Of a stretch of 64,000 nucleotides of DNA, positions 51,097 to 61,300 are shown piece after piece (the first letter of the stretch is position 1; each line of letters begins with the position of its first letter). A program made the translations under genes and the position numbers. Source of the DNA: Phormidium tenue FACHB-1050 (lineage in GTDB: Bacteria; Cyanobacteriota; Cyanobacteriia; Pseudanabaenales; Pseudanabaenaceae). The notes beneath the pieces are model-generated. The model searched no databases and was not told where the DNA came from. It saw nothing but the letters and a program-made list of their open reading frames with translations. The stretch is taken from contig NZ_JACJQY010000001.1 of NCBI RefSeq assembly GCF_014696925.1, forward strand, positions 124,001 through 188,000, in the 5' to 3' direction.

Positions 51097-51612
51097 ATGT
51101 TGTTGAAGAACATTAAACATCAATTTAGGCTTTGGCTCAATACTTTTAAAATTGCCTATCGTTATGATGTGCTTATAGAGAAATCAGTCACTCTGAAGTA
51201 TATAGACACTATTTCATTTGGACATAAGTGTACTCTCCAATCTGGTGTCTACATTTATGGTTCTAGACGCGGGATGAAGGTGGTTTTGGGTGATGATGTT
51301 GCTATAGGGATGGGAAGTACTATATTAGGAGAAGGCGGAGTCGAGATTGGAGATGCTACACATTTTGGACCTAATGTAGTTTTGACGACTCAATATGGAA
51401 ATAGAAGTACAAGTTCTCTTGCGGAAACCTCCTTAAAGTATCAACCTGTTAAAATCGGGAAAGGAGTATGGATAGGTGCTGGTAGTATCATTATGCCAGG
51501 CACAGAATTGGGAGATTACTGTAGTGTAGCGCCCAATTCTGTAGTATATGGAAGGTGGACAGACAGCAACATACAACTTATGGGTAATCCTGCTAGAAAG
51601 CGGAAGTTCTAA
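51097..51612 (+). CDS. hexapeptide-repeat acyltransferase
   Basis: A left-handed beta-helix transferase of 171 aa. Repeats run from about residue 45 to 150 (TLQSGVYIYGSR, VVLGDDVAIGMGSTILGEGG, VEIGDATHFGPNVVLTTQYG, KIGKGVWIGAGSIIMPGTEL), and end in NPARKRKF. It starts 2 nt after the ACP stop, so its donor may be the acyl-ACP rather than acetyl-CoA (inference). The probable catalytic histidine is in DATHFGP. Confidence 0.88.
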   Translation: MLLKNIKHQFRLWLNTFKIAYRYDVLIEKSVTLKYIDTISFGHKCTLQSGVYIYGSRRGMKVVLGDDVAIGMGSTILGEGGVEIGDATHFGPNVVLTTQYGNRSTSSLAETSLKYQPVKIGKGVWIGAGSIIMPGTELGDYCSVAPNSVVYGRWTDSNIQLMGNPARKRKF

Positions 51613-51628
51613 ATAAGTTTATCTAAAT

Positions 51629-52348
51629 ATGAAGATTGTTATATCTCAACCAATGTATTTCCCTTGGGTCGGAATGTTCGAGCAGGTGAATTTATGTGAT
51701 GCTTACGTAAATTATGATGATGTGCAGTTTTCTAAAGGTAGTTTTACTAATCGTGTACAGATCAAAACTAATTCATCAAGAGGATTTAACTGGCTTACAG
51801 TGCCTCTAAAAAATTTAAAACTAGGTGTTTTGATTAATGAATTAGAGATAGATAATCAAAGGGATTGGCAAAACCAACATCTAGAATTGCTTAAACAATC
51901 TTATAAAAATGCACCTTATCTTAAGGAAATGCTAGATTTAGTAACTAATCTTTTTGATTGCCATCTTAATACTATTTCAGAAGTCTCTATGAAAAGTATA
52001 GAACTTAGTATGAATTACTTTGATATTGCAAAAGATAAAAGTTTTTACACTGCTTCTAAACTGGAGATAGAAGGTAGTAGTTCTGAGAGGGTATATCAGA
52101 TAGTTAAATATTTAAATGGGACTCATTACATTACTGGACATGGAGCTAAAAATTATTTAGATCATTCTCTTTTCGAGAATAACGGTATTAGGGTAGAGTA
52201 TATGAATTATCTCAAATTGCCTTACCCACAGCAATTTTCTACATTTAACCCTCATGTATCAATACTAGATCTTATTGCTAATATCGGTAAACAAGGGAAA
52301 GAATATATTAAGTCATCAACAATTTACTGGAAAGAATTTTTAGCATGA
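51629..52348 (+). CDS. WbqC family protein
   Basis: Begins VISQPMYFPWVGMFEQVNLC and continues CDAYVNYDDVQFSKGSFTNR, the signature of WbqC-like proteins found in O-antigen clusters. The biochemical role of the family is unsettled; a link to amino-sugar acylation or glycine/amine transfer has been proposed. It contains YITGHGAKNYLD near residue 170. Length 239 aa. It ends with a 4-nt overlap (ATGA) with the CmcI-like gene and starts 16 nt after the acyltransferase gene, so it is part of the same operon. Confidence 0.88.
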   Translation: MKIVISQPMYFPWVGMFEQVNLCDAYVNYDDVQFSKGSFTNRVQIKTNSSRGFNWLTVPLKNLKLGVLINELEIDNQRDWQNQHLELLKQSYKNAPYLKEMLDLVTNLFDCHLNTISEVSMKSIELSMNYFDIAKDKSFYTASKLEIEGSSSERVYQIVKYLNGTHYITGHGAKNYLDHSLFENNGIRVEYMNYLKLPYPQQFSTFNPHVSILDLIANIGKQGKEYIKSSTIYWKEFLA

Positions 52349-53094
52349 ATCCTATTGAACAATTTGAGCAATCTAAGTCTATCAATATTGATGGTTTAGG
52401 CAAGGATGATAGAGCAAAGAGTTCGGCTATTCAGTTTATGCTGGATTCTGCACCGTATCAGTACACTTATAATTTTTCTTGGTTAGGTCGCCCAATAATA
52501 CAATATCCGCAGGATATGTTGGCGATGCAAGAGCTGATCTGGAAAGTGCAGCCTGACTTAATTATTGAGACTGGTATTGCCCATGGTGGATCGCTGATTT
52601 TTTCGGCTTCGATGCTAGAACTTAATGCGGTTTGTGGTGGTTGCCAAGATGCGGAAGTATTGGGGTTAGATATTGATATTCGCACCCATAACCGAGAGGC
52701 AATTGAATCACATCCGATGTTTAAGCGAATTTCGATGATTCAAGGATCAAGTATCGCTCCTGAAATTATTGAACAGGTCAAAGCAAAAGCGGCTGGTAAG
52801 CAGAAAATTTTAGTATGCCTAGACAGTAACCACACTCACGATCATGTCCTTGCTGAGCTAGAGGCATATGCGCCACTAACTTCTGTGGGTAGTTACTGTA
52901 TTATATTTGATACTGCGATCGAGGATTTGCCTAATGAAATGTTTGGAGATCGCCCTTGGGGAGTAGGCAACAATCCGAAAACAGCAGTGTGGGAATACCT
53001 CAAGTCGCATCCAGAGTTTGAAATTGATAAGATTATTCAACATAAATTGTTAATTACCGTTGCCCCTGATGGTTATTTGAAGAGAGTTAAATAA
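52345..53094 (+). CDS. cephalosporin hydroxylase-like (CmcI) methyltransferase
   Basis: CmcI-fold protein of 249 aa, a Rossmann SAM-dependent enzyme family that includes rhamnosyl O-methyltransferases despite the name. Motifs: LIIETGIAHGGSLIFSASML (SAM loop), VLGLDIDIRTHNREAI, ILVCLDSNHTHDHVLAELE and IFDTAIEDLP. With rhamnose synthesis in the cluster, O-methylation of rhamnose is a plausible job (inference). It overlaps wbqC-like upstream and the next glycosyltransferase downstream (TAATG). Confidence 0.88.
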   Translation: MNPIEQFEQSKSINIDGLGKDDRAKSSAIQFMLDSAPYQYTYNFSWLGRPIIQYPQDMLAMQELIWKVQPDLIIETGIAHGGSLIFSASMLELNAVCGGCQDAEVLGLDIDIRTHNREAIESHPMFKRISMIQGSSIAPEIIEQVKAKAAGKQKILVCLDSNHTHDHVLAELEAYAPLTSVGSYCIIFDTAIEDLPNEMFGDRPWGVGNNPKTAVWEYLKSHPEFEIDKIIQHKLLITVAPDGYLKRVK

Positions 53095-54782
53095 TGACGC
53101 ACAACATAGATGAGCTAGAAAAACAACCTTTAGTTAGTGTTGGTATTCCGACATATAATCGTCCAAACGGTCTTAAAAGAACTTTGGAATGTATTACTCA
53201 ACAAACTTATCGAAATATTGAGATTATTGTGTCCGATAACTGTTCTATAGATCCAAACGTAGAAATAGTAGTTAAAGAATTTCAATCAAAAGACAATCGT
53301 ATTTGTTATTTTCGGCAATTAGAGAATAAAGGAGCAGGATCTAATTTTTTATTCGTGCTTAAGCAAGCTATGGGTAAATATTTTATGTGGGCTGCTGACG
53401 ATGATGAGTGGGAACCTGAATTCATTCAAGTATGTTTAGCCAATTTTGATGAGCACACGACACTTGTTTTCCCGAAAATGAAGCTTTTGTACAGAAATAA
53501 TAATCTGATTGAAGAAATAGTTTTACCGAACATCTCTAGTAACAACTCAAGAGCAGAAAATGTGAATGCATTTTTAGATTCACCTGCACCCAGTATGTTT
53601 TATGGGGTACATCTCAAAGAATCATTAATACGGAATTATGAACAGAATTATGATGATTTTTACTTTGATTTTGCTGACTGCGCTATATTAACTAAAATTT
53701 TACTCAATGGACAAGTTGAAGTTTTAAACAGTCTGGATAAAGCGCTCTACATAGCTGGAGTAGATAATACAGAGTATGTTATTAAGGCTGTTGATTCAAG
53801 AGTAGATAGAATGCTTGTATACAGTCCATATATCATGAAACAAATCAGCTTAATTTTTGGAAGTTCTATTAGCTTAAAAGATAAATTTAAGCTTGTACGC
53901 AAAGTTCTAATTACGACTTCTCGATTATTTCTTTGGCATGAAAAGAACTATAAAGATATCAATATTTTCAACAAGCTTAAATTCTTTGTTGTTGAACTTC
54001 TAATAACATTCGATTCTAATTTAGTTTGGGTGGCAAAAAAGATTCGTTCAATAAAGTCTAAAAAAGTTAAATCGCCTAAGAATAACCTTCCTAATGGAGA
54101 CAATAATGACTCTATCAAAGAACAAAAGAACTACTCTAAAACATCTTACTCTCAATCAGGTGAAGATTTAATTGTCAAGTTTATCTTTGATGCTATTGGA
54201 ATCTCAACACCTTCTTACATTGATGTTGGGGCTTATCATCCAGAGCATCTTAGCAATACAGCTTTGTTTTATAAAAACGGTAGTAGAGGTGTAAACATAG
54301 AGCCTGATCCTACTTTGTTTGAAAGTTTTAAATTAGCGCGTTCAGAAGATATTAACCTAAACGTTGGGGTTGATGATGTGCAAGGAGAAAGAGATTTTTA
54401 TATCATCTCAACTCCCACATTAAATACATTTTCTAAAGAAGAAGCAGAAAATTGCATACGAGAAAATAATCATCAAATAGTTGCGATCTCAAGAACTAAA
54501 GTAGACGTGATTTCAAATATCATACAGAACTATTGCAAAGGAATCTTTCCAGATTTCTTGTCTTTAGATGTAGAGGGACTTGACCTAAAAATTCTACAAT
54601 CTATAAATTATGAACAGAGTTCTCCATTGATAATTTGTGTTGAAACTATTTCCTTTTCCGAAACTGGTAACGGAGTGAAAGATATACATATTATTCAGTT
54701 TTTAGAGAGTAAAGGGTACATGGTTTATGCCGACACATATATCAATACCATCTTTGTCAAGAAAGATAAGTGGGTACTTTGA
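53094..54782 (+). CDS. GT2 glycosyltransferase - FkbM methyltransferase fusion
   Basis: A bifunctional protein of 562 aa. Residues 1-230 are a family 2 glycosyltransferase (VSVGIPTYNRPNGLKRTLEC, IEIIVSDNCSID, MWAADDDEWEPEF as the acidic metal site). Residues 230-345 form a basic linker. About 355-550 is an FkbM-type methyltransferase (YSQSGEDLIVKFIFDAIG, SYIDVGAYHPEHLSNT, VNIEPDPTLFESF, DFLSLDVEGLDLKIL). It would add a sugar and then O-methylate it, or cap the chain (inference); ABC-exported glycans are often end-capped by methylation. It is the last gene before a 369-nt gap. Confidence 0.9.
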   Translation: MTHNIDELEKQPLVSVGIPTYNRPNGLKRTLECITQQTYRNIEIIVSDNCSIDPNVEIVVKEFQSKDNRICYFRQLENKGAGSNFLFVLKQAMGKYFMWAADDDEWEPEFIQVCLANFDEHTTLVFPKMKLLYRNNNLIEEIVLPNISSNNSRAENVNAFLDSPAPSMFYGVHLKESLIRNYEQNYDDFYFDFADCAILTKILLNGQVEVLNSLDKALYIAGVDNTEYVIKAVDSRVDRMLVYSPYIMKQISLIFGSSISLKDKFKLVRKVLITTSRLFLWHEKNYKDINIFNKLKFFVVELLITFDSNLVWVAKKIRSIKSKKVKSPKNNLPNGDNNDSIKEQKNYSKTSYSQSGEDLIVKFIFDAIGISTPSYIDVGAYHPEHLSNTALFYKNGSRGVNIEPDPTLFESFKLARSEDINLNVGVDDVQGERDFYIISTPTLNTFSKEEAENCIRENNHQIVAISRTKVDVISNIIQNYCKGIFPDFLSLDVEGLDLKILQSINYEQSSPLIICVETISFSETGNGVKDIHIIQFLESKGYMVYADTYINTIFVKKDKWVL

Positions 54783-55151
54783 TAAAAATGTTTGGATTGA
54801 TAATGATAAACATTTCAAATATTTTGGATAGACTGATGAGGGGCTCTGGATAGCTAATTAGTGATAGACCGATGAAGCCGTTGATTGGCGAGACTTTACA
54901 AGCAAATCGTAGCTAAAGCCTAGGATTGCTATCAGATATGGATTACAGCTTGATATCACTAATTAGTGAGCCAGTGCCGATGAGGAATTAAGTTTTAATT
55001 GAAATCAATGCCTGAAAGTGATCTCAATATTTAATTGAAGAGCATTGTAAGCTAGTATCCTGAGTCAATAAACACACATTAATGGTAAAACACTATTAGC
55101 ATAGTGCATACGTTAGACTATCTTTTCAATATTATGAGGTCTTGACCGTCA
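54783..55151. promoter_or_regulatory. intergenic region before wzm with a 14-bp palindrome
   Basis: A 369-nt stretch without a supportable ORF. It contains the perfect palindrome TCACTAATTAGTGA (54956-54969). The 12-nt sequence CTAATTAGTGAT at 54854-54865 is the inverted copy of 54955-54966, about 90 bp apart. Such paired sites could be a regulator's operator upstream of the export genes, but no promoter boxes were convincing. Confidence 0.4.
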
Positions 55152-55955
55152 ATGAATCTGTCATTAGTTAATAAATATATTAGCCCTGAATTAAGGCATT
55201 TTTGGGAAATACTTCATGTTTTAGTCAGTCGAAACGTCAATGTGCGTTATCGAGGCTCAGTCTTGGGAATATATTGGTCATTATTCAACCCTTTAATAAT
55301 GACTGCATTATATTCAGCCATCTTCGGTAGTACATTTTCTAAGTATTACGGGTCAATTTGGAACTATATCCTAGCTGCTTTCACGGGTTTAGTAGTAATC
55401 AACTTCTTCTCTTCTTCTACATCACAGGCTCTAGTGAGTGTTGTTGGCAATGGTAGCTTACTAAATAAAATCCGCTTGCCTGTGAGCGTTTTTCCCGTCT
55501 CCATGATCGCCGCCAATATTTTTCAGTTTGTGCTGGGACCTTTTCTTCTACTGGCGATCGTTGCATTAATCAAATCAAAAAGCTTGATTAATGTTTTTGC
55601 TATATTTTTACCATTCATTGCATTGGTATTATTTTGTATTGGCGTAGGATTTTTTGTAAGTGCCTTGTATGTCTTTTACAGAGACTTGCCCTATTTTTAT
55701 GAACTATTAGTCTTTATGCTCTGGATTAGTAGTCCTGTATTTTATCCCGCCGAAATTGTGCCAAAATCTGTACAGCCATTTGTGAATTTAAATCCCTTAT
55801 CTCCAATTATTGAGAGCTTTCGTCAAATAACGCTCTCTGGCAATCTGCCAGATTTCACCCTGATCTTGACCGCACTCTTAAGTGGTATGATTTTTGCAGG
55901 ACTGGGCTTCTTGTACTTTCAGCGATCTCGATCTCAGTTTATGGATTTACTTTAG
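55152..55955 (+). CDS. wzm: polysaccharide ABC transporter permease (Wzm-like)
   Basis: An ABC-2 permease of 267 aa with six hydrophobic segments. It begins with the cytoplasmic helix region FWEILHVLVSRNVNVRYRGS followed by VLGIYWSLFNPLIMTALYSA, which is the family mark of Wzm/TagG permeases, and later has ISSPVFYPAEIVP and NLNPLSPIIESFRQI. It forms the channel with the ATPase encoded at 56499 and exports the finished, lipid-linked glycan across the inner membrane. ATG 55152. A small transporter gene lies between it and its ATPase. Confidence 0.92.
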   Translation: MNLSLVNKYISPELRHFWEILHVLVSRNVNVRYRGSVLGIYWSLFNPLIMTALYSAIFGSTFSKYYGSIWNYILAAFTGLVVINFFSSSTSQALVSVVGNGSLLNKIRLPVSVFPVSMIAANIFQFVLGPFLLLAIVALIKSKSLINVFAIFLPFIALVLFCIGVGFFVSALYVFYRDLPYFYELLVFMLWISSPVFYPAEIVPKSVQPFVNLNPLSPIIESFRQITLSGNLPDFTLILTALLSGMIFAGLGFLYFQRSRSQFMDLL

Positions 55956-56026
55956 ATAGGGAATATTTGAATCTTAAGTTGATGCCCTAAAATTCGTCCA
56001 TTTATTCATTTAGAGTATATAAAGCG

Positions 56027-56395
56027 TTGACACCACAAGAGTTTAGTTTGCTGCTTATGTCAGTTTTGGCGAGTGTGGGGGGGCAGTTTTTCTTGAAATT
56101 AGGCGCAATAAAATTGGGGAAAGTTAGTGCTAGCAATGCTCTTGGTCATATCCTCAGTATTATTACAATACCTGAATTAATTGGAGGGTTAGCATTCTAT
56201 GGGCTGGGGGCTTTGACCTATATTCTCCTTCTTACTAGAGTTAATCTTAGTATAGCTGCACCCTCTGGCTCACTTATCTATGTTTTTTCTGTAATGCTTG
56301 GGTACTTCTTCTTCAAAGAATCAATACCTCCTAGTCGTCTATTTGGTTTGAGCTTTATTATGCTTGGAGTAATACTAGTAGTCTGGAAAAAATAG
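56027..56395 (+). CDS. small EamA/SMR-like transporter
   Basis: A 122-aa protein with four transmembrane helices, beginning MTPQEFSLLLMSVLASVGGQ and ending GLSFIMLGVILVVWKK. The middle reads YILLLTRVNLSIAAPSGSLI, YVFSVMLGYFFFKESIPPSR, like the ArnE/ArnF flippase subunits and EmrE-type half transporters. It would work as a dimer; flipping of a lipid-linked sugar is a possibility, not shown. Start is TTG at 56027. Its position between wzm and wzt suggests a role in the same pathway. Confidence 0.8.
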   Translation: MTPQEFSLLLMSVLASVGGQFFLKLGAIKLGKVSASNALGHILSIITIPELIGGLAFYGLGALTYILLLTRVNLSIAAPSGSLIYVFSVMLGYFFFKESIPPSRLFGLSFIMLGVILVVWKK

Positions 56396-56498
56396 CTTTG
56401 TAATTGCAAAAAATTTCTCAAACTGTATATTCTTTGATATTATGATCTTCACGTTACATTTTCAAGGTTCACAATCGAAAATCATGGATTTACGATAG

Positions 56499-57251
56499 AT
56501 GGAAGTTATTCGGCTAGATCAAGTTAGTTTGTGGCGCAGAACTCAAGAAGAGTTTTCCTACGATCTCAAGAAAACTATACTATCTATAGTAGAAGGCAAA
56601 TATCGTCATCCCGAGAGAAAGCTAGTACTTGATAAAATTGACTTTGTGGTAGAAAAGGGTGAAAAAATCGGAATTATTGGTGGTAACGGTGCAGGTAAAT
56701 CCACGTTACTAAAAGTGATTTCTGGCATTTTAGAACCCAAAATTGGCACTGTTAGGGTGCGTGGAAACATCGCACCCTTAATTGAATTGGGTGCTGGCTT
56801 TGATGCAGAAATTTCGGTCAAACAAAATATTCTCTTGTACGGTGTGCTTCTGGGCTTTTCTAGAGCAGAAATGGCAGAAAGAACAAAATCAATACTTGAG
56901 TTTGCAGAGTTAGAAGAATACGAGTATGTCCCAGTTAAAGGTTTATCATCAGGTATGGTGGCTAGGTTAGCATTTGCGATCGCTACAGATGTTCAGCCAG
57001 ACATACTCATACTGGATGAAGTTCTGTCTGTAGGAGATGAGAGTTTTAAAAACAAATGTAAAAAACGTTTAGATAAGTTTTGGGATTCTCATGTGACTAT
57101 CTTAGTTGTTTCTCATTCTATGGAGTTTATTCGTGAATCTTGTACTAAAGCAATTTGGATGAATAAAGGCACAATAGAATTAACTGGAGATGCAGATAAA
57201 GTGGTTGAGTCATATCTTAGTACTGTTAACCACACTGAATTGATTGTTTAA
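56499..57251 (+). CDS. wzt: polysaccharide ABC transporter ATP-binding protein (Wzt-like)
   Basis: ATPase of the glycan exporter. Walker A is GGNGAGKSTLLK (about residue 63), then the Q-loop region LIELGAGFDAEISVKQNI, signature KGLSSGMVARLAFAIA, Walker B DILILDEVLSVGDESF and the switch histidine in VVSHSMEFI. At 250 aa it ends just after the nucleotide-binding fold and lacks the C-terminal carbohydrate-binding domain that gives chain-end specificity in E. coli O9a Wzt. It thus looks like the TagH/KpsT-like short type. ATG 56499. Confidence 0.92.
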   Translation: MEVIRLDQVSLWRRTQEEFSYDLKKTILSIVEGKYRHPERKLVLDKIDFVVEKGEKIGIIGGNGAGKSTLLKVISGILEPKIGTVRVRGNIAPLIELGAGFDAEISVKQNILLYGVLLGFSRAEMAERTKSILEFAELEEYEYVPVKGLSSGMVARLAFAIATDVQPDILILDEVLSVGDESFKNKCKKRLDKFWDSHVTILVVSHSMEFIRESCTKAIWMNKGTIELTGDADKVVESYLSTVNHTELIV

Positions 57252-57435
57252 TGATTGCCACTCTTCAAATATTTTATTGCGATAAATACAAACCATAAAT
57301 TTCTTATCTAAATTAATTTAGTGGATTTGATCGGTTAATATTAAAACAAACTAGGTTAACTAATATATATTTATAATTCAACCTAATGTTTTGCATCAAA
57401 CATTTAATGAATAACCTTTGAACCGCTAAGTATTT

Positions 57436-58356
57436 ATGACGCAATCAAAACAAATAGAACTGGTACAACAACTCGAAGCAGCTCAACAAAGAATTGCAGC
57501 TATGGAAAGCAGTAAGTTTTGGAAGTTGAGAAATGTTTGGGTTAAATTTAAAAGGTTCTTAAAATCAGAGTCTAATCAACTTGATGAAGCTACAAAAGTC
57601 TTTGATTACCCAGTAATCTCCAATTTAGAAGCTCGTGATAATCCTAAGCCTGTTCAAATAGGCACTATAAACGAGCAACCACGTAATCAGTGGATTGAGC
57701 AACAACTTAGAGCATTACCCGCAGGATTAAGGATACTAGATGCTGGATGTGGGGAACAACAACATCGAAAATTCTGCCAACATTTAAACTATGTTGGGCA
57801 GGACTTTGATAGCTATCACGGACAGGGAGATCTCAAAGGATTACAGATGGGGAATTGGGATCAAAGTAATATTGATATCATTAGTGACATAGTCGCTATC
57901 CCTGAACCAGATCAATCTTTTGATGTTATTTTGTGTTCAGAGGTTTTTGAGCATCTCCCTGATCCATTAGGCGCTTTAAAAGAGTTTGAGCGTCTGCTTG
58001 TTTCAGGTGGCAAACTAATTTTAACAGCTCCATTTTGCAGCTTAACTCATTTTTCTCCGTATCATTTTTATTCAGGATTTAACAGATATTTTTATGAGGC
58101 AAACTTGAGAAAATATGGTTTGGAGATACTTGAGATTGAAGCTAACGGAAACTTCTTTGACTATGTAGCACAGGAGTTAAGACGTATAAATTATGTAGCT
58201 CAGCGATATGCCAACTATAATTTTTCTGAACTAGACCATAACACAATTTATCAATCATTATGTCTTTTAGAGATTATTAATCAGGAGCAAAATAATTCTG
58301 AAGAGTTATTATGTTTTGGTTATCACGTATTAGCAGAAAAAAGTATTAATCATTAG
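57436..58356 (+). CDS. SAM-dependent methyltransferase with N-terminal coiled coil
   Basis: Residues 1-25 form a Gln-rich helix (KQIELVQQLEAAQQRIAAME), followed by SSKFWKLRNVWVKFKRFLKS (about 26-45), a short motif also present in the next protein. About 95-215 is a methyltransferase core with LRILDAGCGEQQHRKFC, VILCSEVFEHLPDPLGALKE and LVSGGKLILTAPFC. It probably modifies a sugar or chain end. ATG 57436. The gap of 184 nt to wzt has no visible gene. The protein ends 17 nt before the large glycosyltransferase gene, so the two are likely co-expressed. Confidence 0.85.
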   Translation: MTQSKQIELVQQLEAAQQRIAAMESSKFWKLRNVWVKFKRFLKSESNQLDEATKVFDYPVISNLEARDNPKPVQIGTINEQPRNQWIEQQLRALPAGLRILDAGCGEQQHRKFCQHLNYVGQDFDSYHGQGDLKGLQMGNWDQSNIDIISDIVAIPEPDQSFDVILCSEVFEHLPDPLGALKEFERLLVSGGKLILTAPFCSLTHFSPYHFYSGFNRYFYEANLRKYGLEILEIEANGNFFDYVAQELRRINYVAQRYANYNFSELDHNTIYQSLCLLEIINQEQNNSEELLCFGYHVLAEKSINH

Positions 58357-58373
58357 TATCACTTGATAAAGCC

Positions 58374-61300
58374 ATGTTAAACATAATCATTTTTAGTAAA
58401 AATAGAGCTTGTCAGTTAGAGCTATTACTAAGAAGTTTAAAGATCTATCTTCAAGATTGGCAACTTTATTCTGTAAATATTATCTTCAGTTATACAAACA
58501 GAGAATATGAACAGGGATATGAAATAGTAAAAAAACAATTTCCATCATTCAACTATTTCCCAGAGTCTCAAGACCAATTTGTTGCTGATTCATTTAAACA
58601 ATTAGTTTTAGAATGCTTTAAGAATGATCATCCTTACACAATGTTCCTCGTTGATGACTTAGTATTCAAGTCACCTGTTAATCTTGCAGACAATACATTT
58701 CAAACTTTTATTAATGACTCAAATATTCTTTGCTTATCACTAAGGCTTTCTCCTGATATTGAGTATTGTTACACATCAAATATTTTCTCTCCTCCCCCTC
58801 CATTCGACACAAATCTTGTATGGGATTGGCAAAAGCAGCCTAAAAACTCAGACTGGGGCTATCCTATGTCTCTTGATGGGCATATATTTAGAACTCTTGA
58901 AATATACGATCTTATTGAATCCAAGCGATCATTTAATAACCCCAACACTTTAGAAACTCAGCTAGCTCTGCGACCGATATCAGCGCACCAGATGATCTGT
59001 TACGCCGAGAGTAAGATTGTTAATATACCAGCTAATAAGGTTCAAAATATTTATAGTAATCGTCATGCTCAGATGAGTGATTTGAATAATTTGAATCAAC
59101 ATTTTTTAAATGGCTATCGTCTAAGCTTAAAACCTGTTCTAGAAACTAAAAATATTTCTGTTCATCAAGAAATTCCATTGCAATTCTTTAATCCATTTCA
59201 AAATATTTCTAGTCTTGTAGTTGGCATTTTATGTCGAAACGATATTCTCCGATTGGTCTATCAAATTGAGTCTTTACTCTGCCAATCAATTTTACCTGCA
59301 ACCATAATTTGTATACTTAATGAAGAGTCTTCATGTCTAGAAAGCTCAAAAGTTATTGAATTAACAAAAAACTTCTATTTCAATATAGAAGTAACAGTTA
59401 ATTACAATACTGAAGAAGCAGCAGATACAAGCCAAAGCGTTAAAAGAGAAAATAATTTTGTTTTCCTAGATGTTGACAAAAATATATCATCCACTTTTAT
59501 TGAGGATTATCTCAATGAAACTAGTAATCTTGAAGATATAGACTTCTACAATCTGCAACAAACCAAACATGAAAAGGAATATCTAGCCTCTAATCTAGAA
59601 CAACTTAAGTCTCAGTTTCGATATCAACTTGAAATTACAAATCCTCAGTTACAACAAACCAAATTACAGCTACAACAAACTGAATCTCAACTACAACAAT
59701 CCAGATCTCAACTCCTCCTAACTGAATCGCGACTACAACAAACTAAATCTCAACTACAACAAGAAAAAATTAACTTAAAGGCTATTCAAAGTAGTAAATT
59801 CTGGAAAATTAGAGAGAAATGGTTCGAGATCAGGAAAAAAATAGGTGTGAGGAATGAAGATCAGGGTTTTTCATTGCTGACTCTTTACAAAGTTTTTGAC
59901 AATAAATTCAATATTAGTACTAACGCTAAGAAAGATAATTTAGTGGTCATTGAGCAAGAACAGTGGTCTCGTGACTTACCTCTAGTTAGTGTGATTATTC
60001 CTTGTTATAACTATGGCAAATATCTAGAAGAAGCGATTGATTCAGTCTTAGCTCAAACTTACACAAATTTTGAAATAATTGTTGTTGATGATGGTTCGAC
60101 TGAGCCAGATACAATAATGTTGTTAAGAAATTTAAACAAGCCTAAAACAAAGATAGTTAGGACTAATAATTTCAAGCTTCCAGCCACTCGTAATAATGGG
60201 ATTAAAGAAGCGAAAGGAAAATATATTTGCTGTTTAGATGCTGATGATTTGCTTAAGCCTACCTACTTAGAGAAATGCTTGTTTAGGCTCGAATCTGAAA
60301 ATGTAGATGTTTGTTATACATGGGTTCAAGAATTTGGTGATAGTCAAGCTGTCATACCAACTAAAGAATTTGATATTGATACTTTAATGGTTCAAAATTG
60401 CCTACATGTTTCAGCAGTTTTCAAGCGTAGTATTTGGGAGGCTGTAGGAGGCTACAACGAGTCGATGGTTGAGGGCTATGAAGATTGGGATTTTTGGTTG
60501 GCGATCGCTAAAATTGGAGGATCGGGCTCTAAAATTGATGAGCCCCTATTTTTGTACCGAAAGCATGGACGTTCAATGATATCTTCTGCACTTGAAAAAC
60601 ATGATGCTTTATACAAACAAGTGAAGGATAATCATAAAAACTTGTACCTTAACAACAGATTTGTTAGAGAGATTAAGCGTAATCGAAAGAAATATATTGT
60701 TAATAATAGCTTCGCTAATTTACGTCTTTCTTTTCAAGAAAGTTCTATTAAAGAGTGTAAGAAAAATAATATTTTATTTGCTTTACCTTGGATGACAACT
60801 GGAGGCGTTGACACAGTAATTTTGCAACTAATTAAAACATTAAAAACTCAAAGCTTTGATGTAACAATTTGCACAACATCCCCAGTAACTCTGGACATGG
60901 GTGATAACACTTCAAAGTACGAAGAGTTAACTACAAAAATATACAATCTATGCAAATTACTTAAGCCTGAAATCTGGAAAGAACTAGTTTTTTATCTAAT
61001 TGAATCCAAAAGTATAGGAATTATTTTTCTTTCTGGATCAACCTATCTTTACGACATATTGCCAGATATTAAAGATAAGTTTCCAGACATTAAGATTGTT
61101 GATCAACTATATAATGAATTTGGACATATCAATAACAATCGTAGATACTCAAAATTTATTGATATGAATATTGCTGAGAATGAAGCAGTTGAAAATTGTC
61201 TTTTATTAGACCATCAAGAGCAATCCGATAGGGTTCGTCTAATTAATAACGGAGTCGATACCGATTATTTCAATCCTAATGTAATCAATAGTATTGAATT

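Noticed and set aside
54783-55151. Possible small gene or decayed gene before wzm
   Set aside because: All frames have frequent stops and no recognisable peptide; treated as regulatory or empty.
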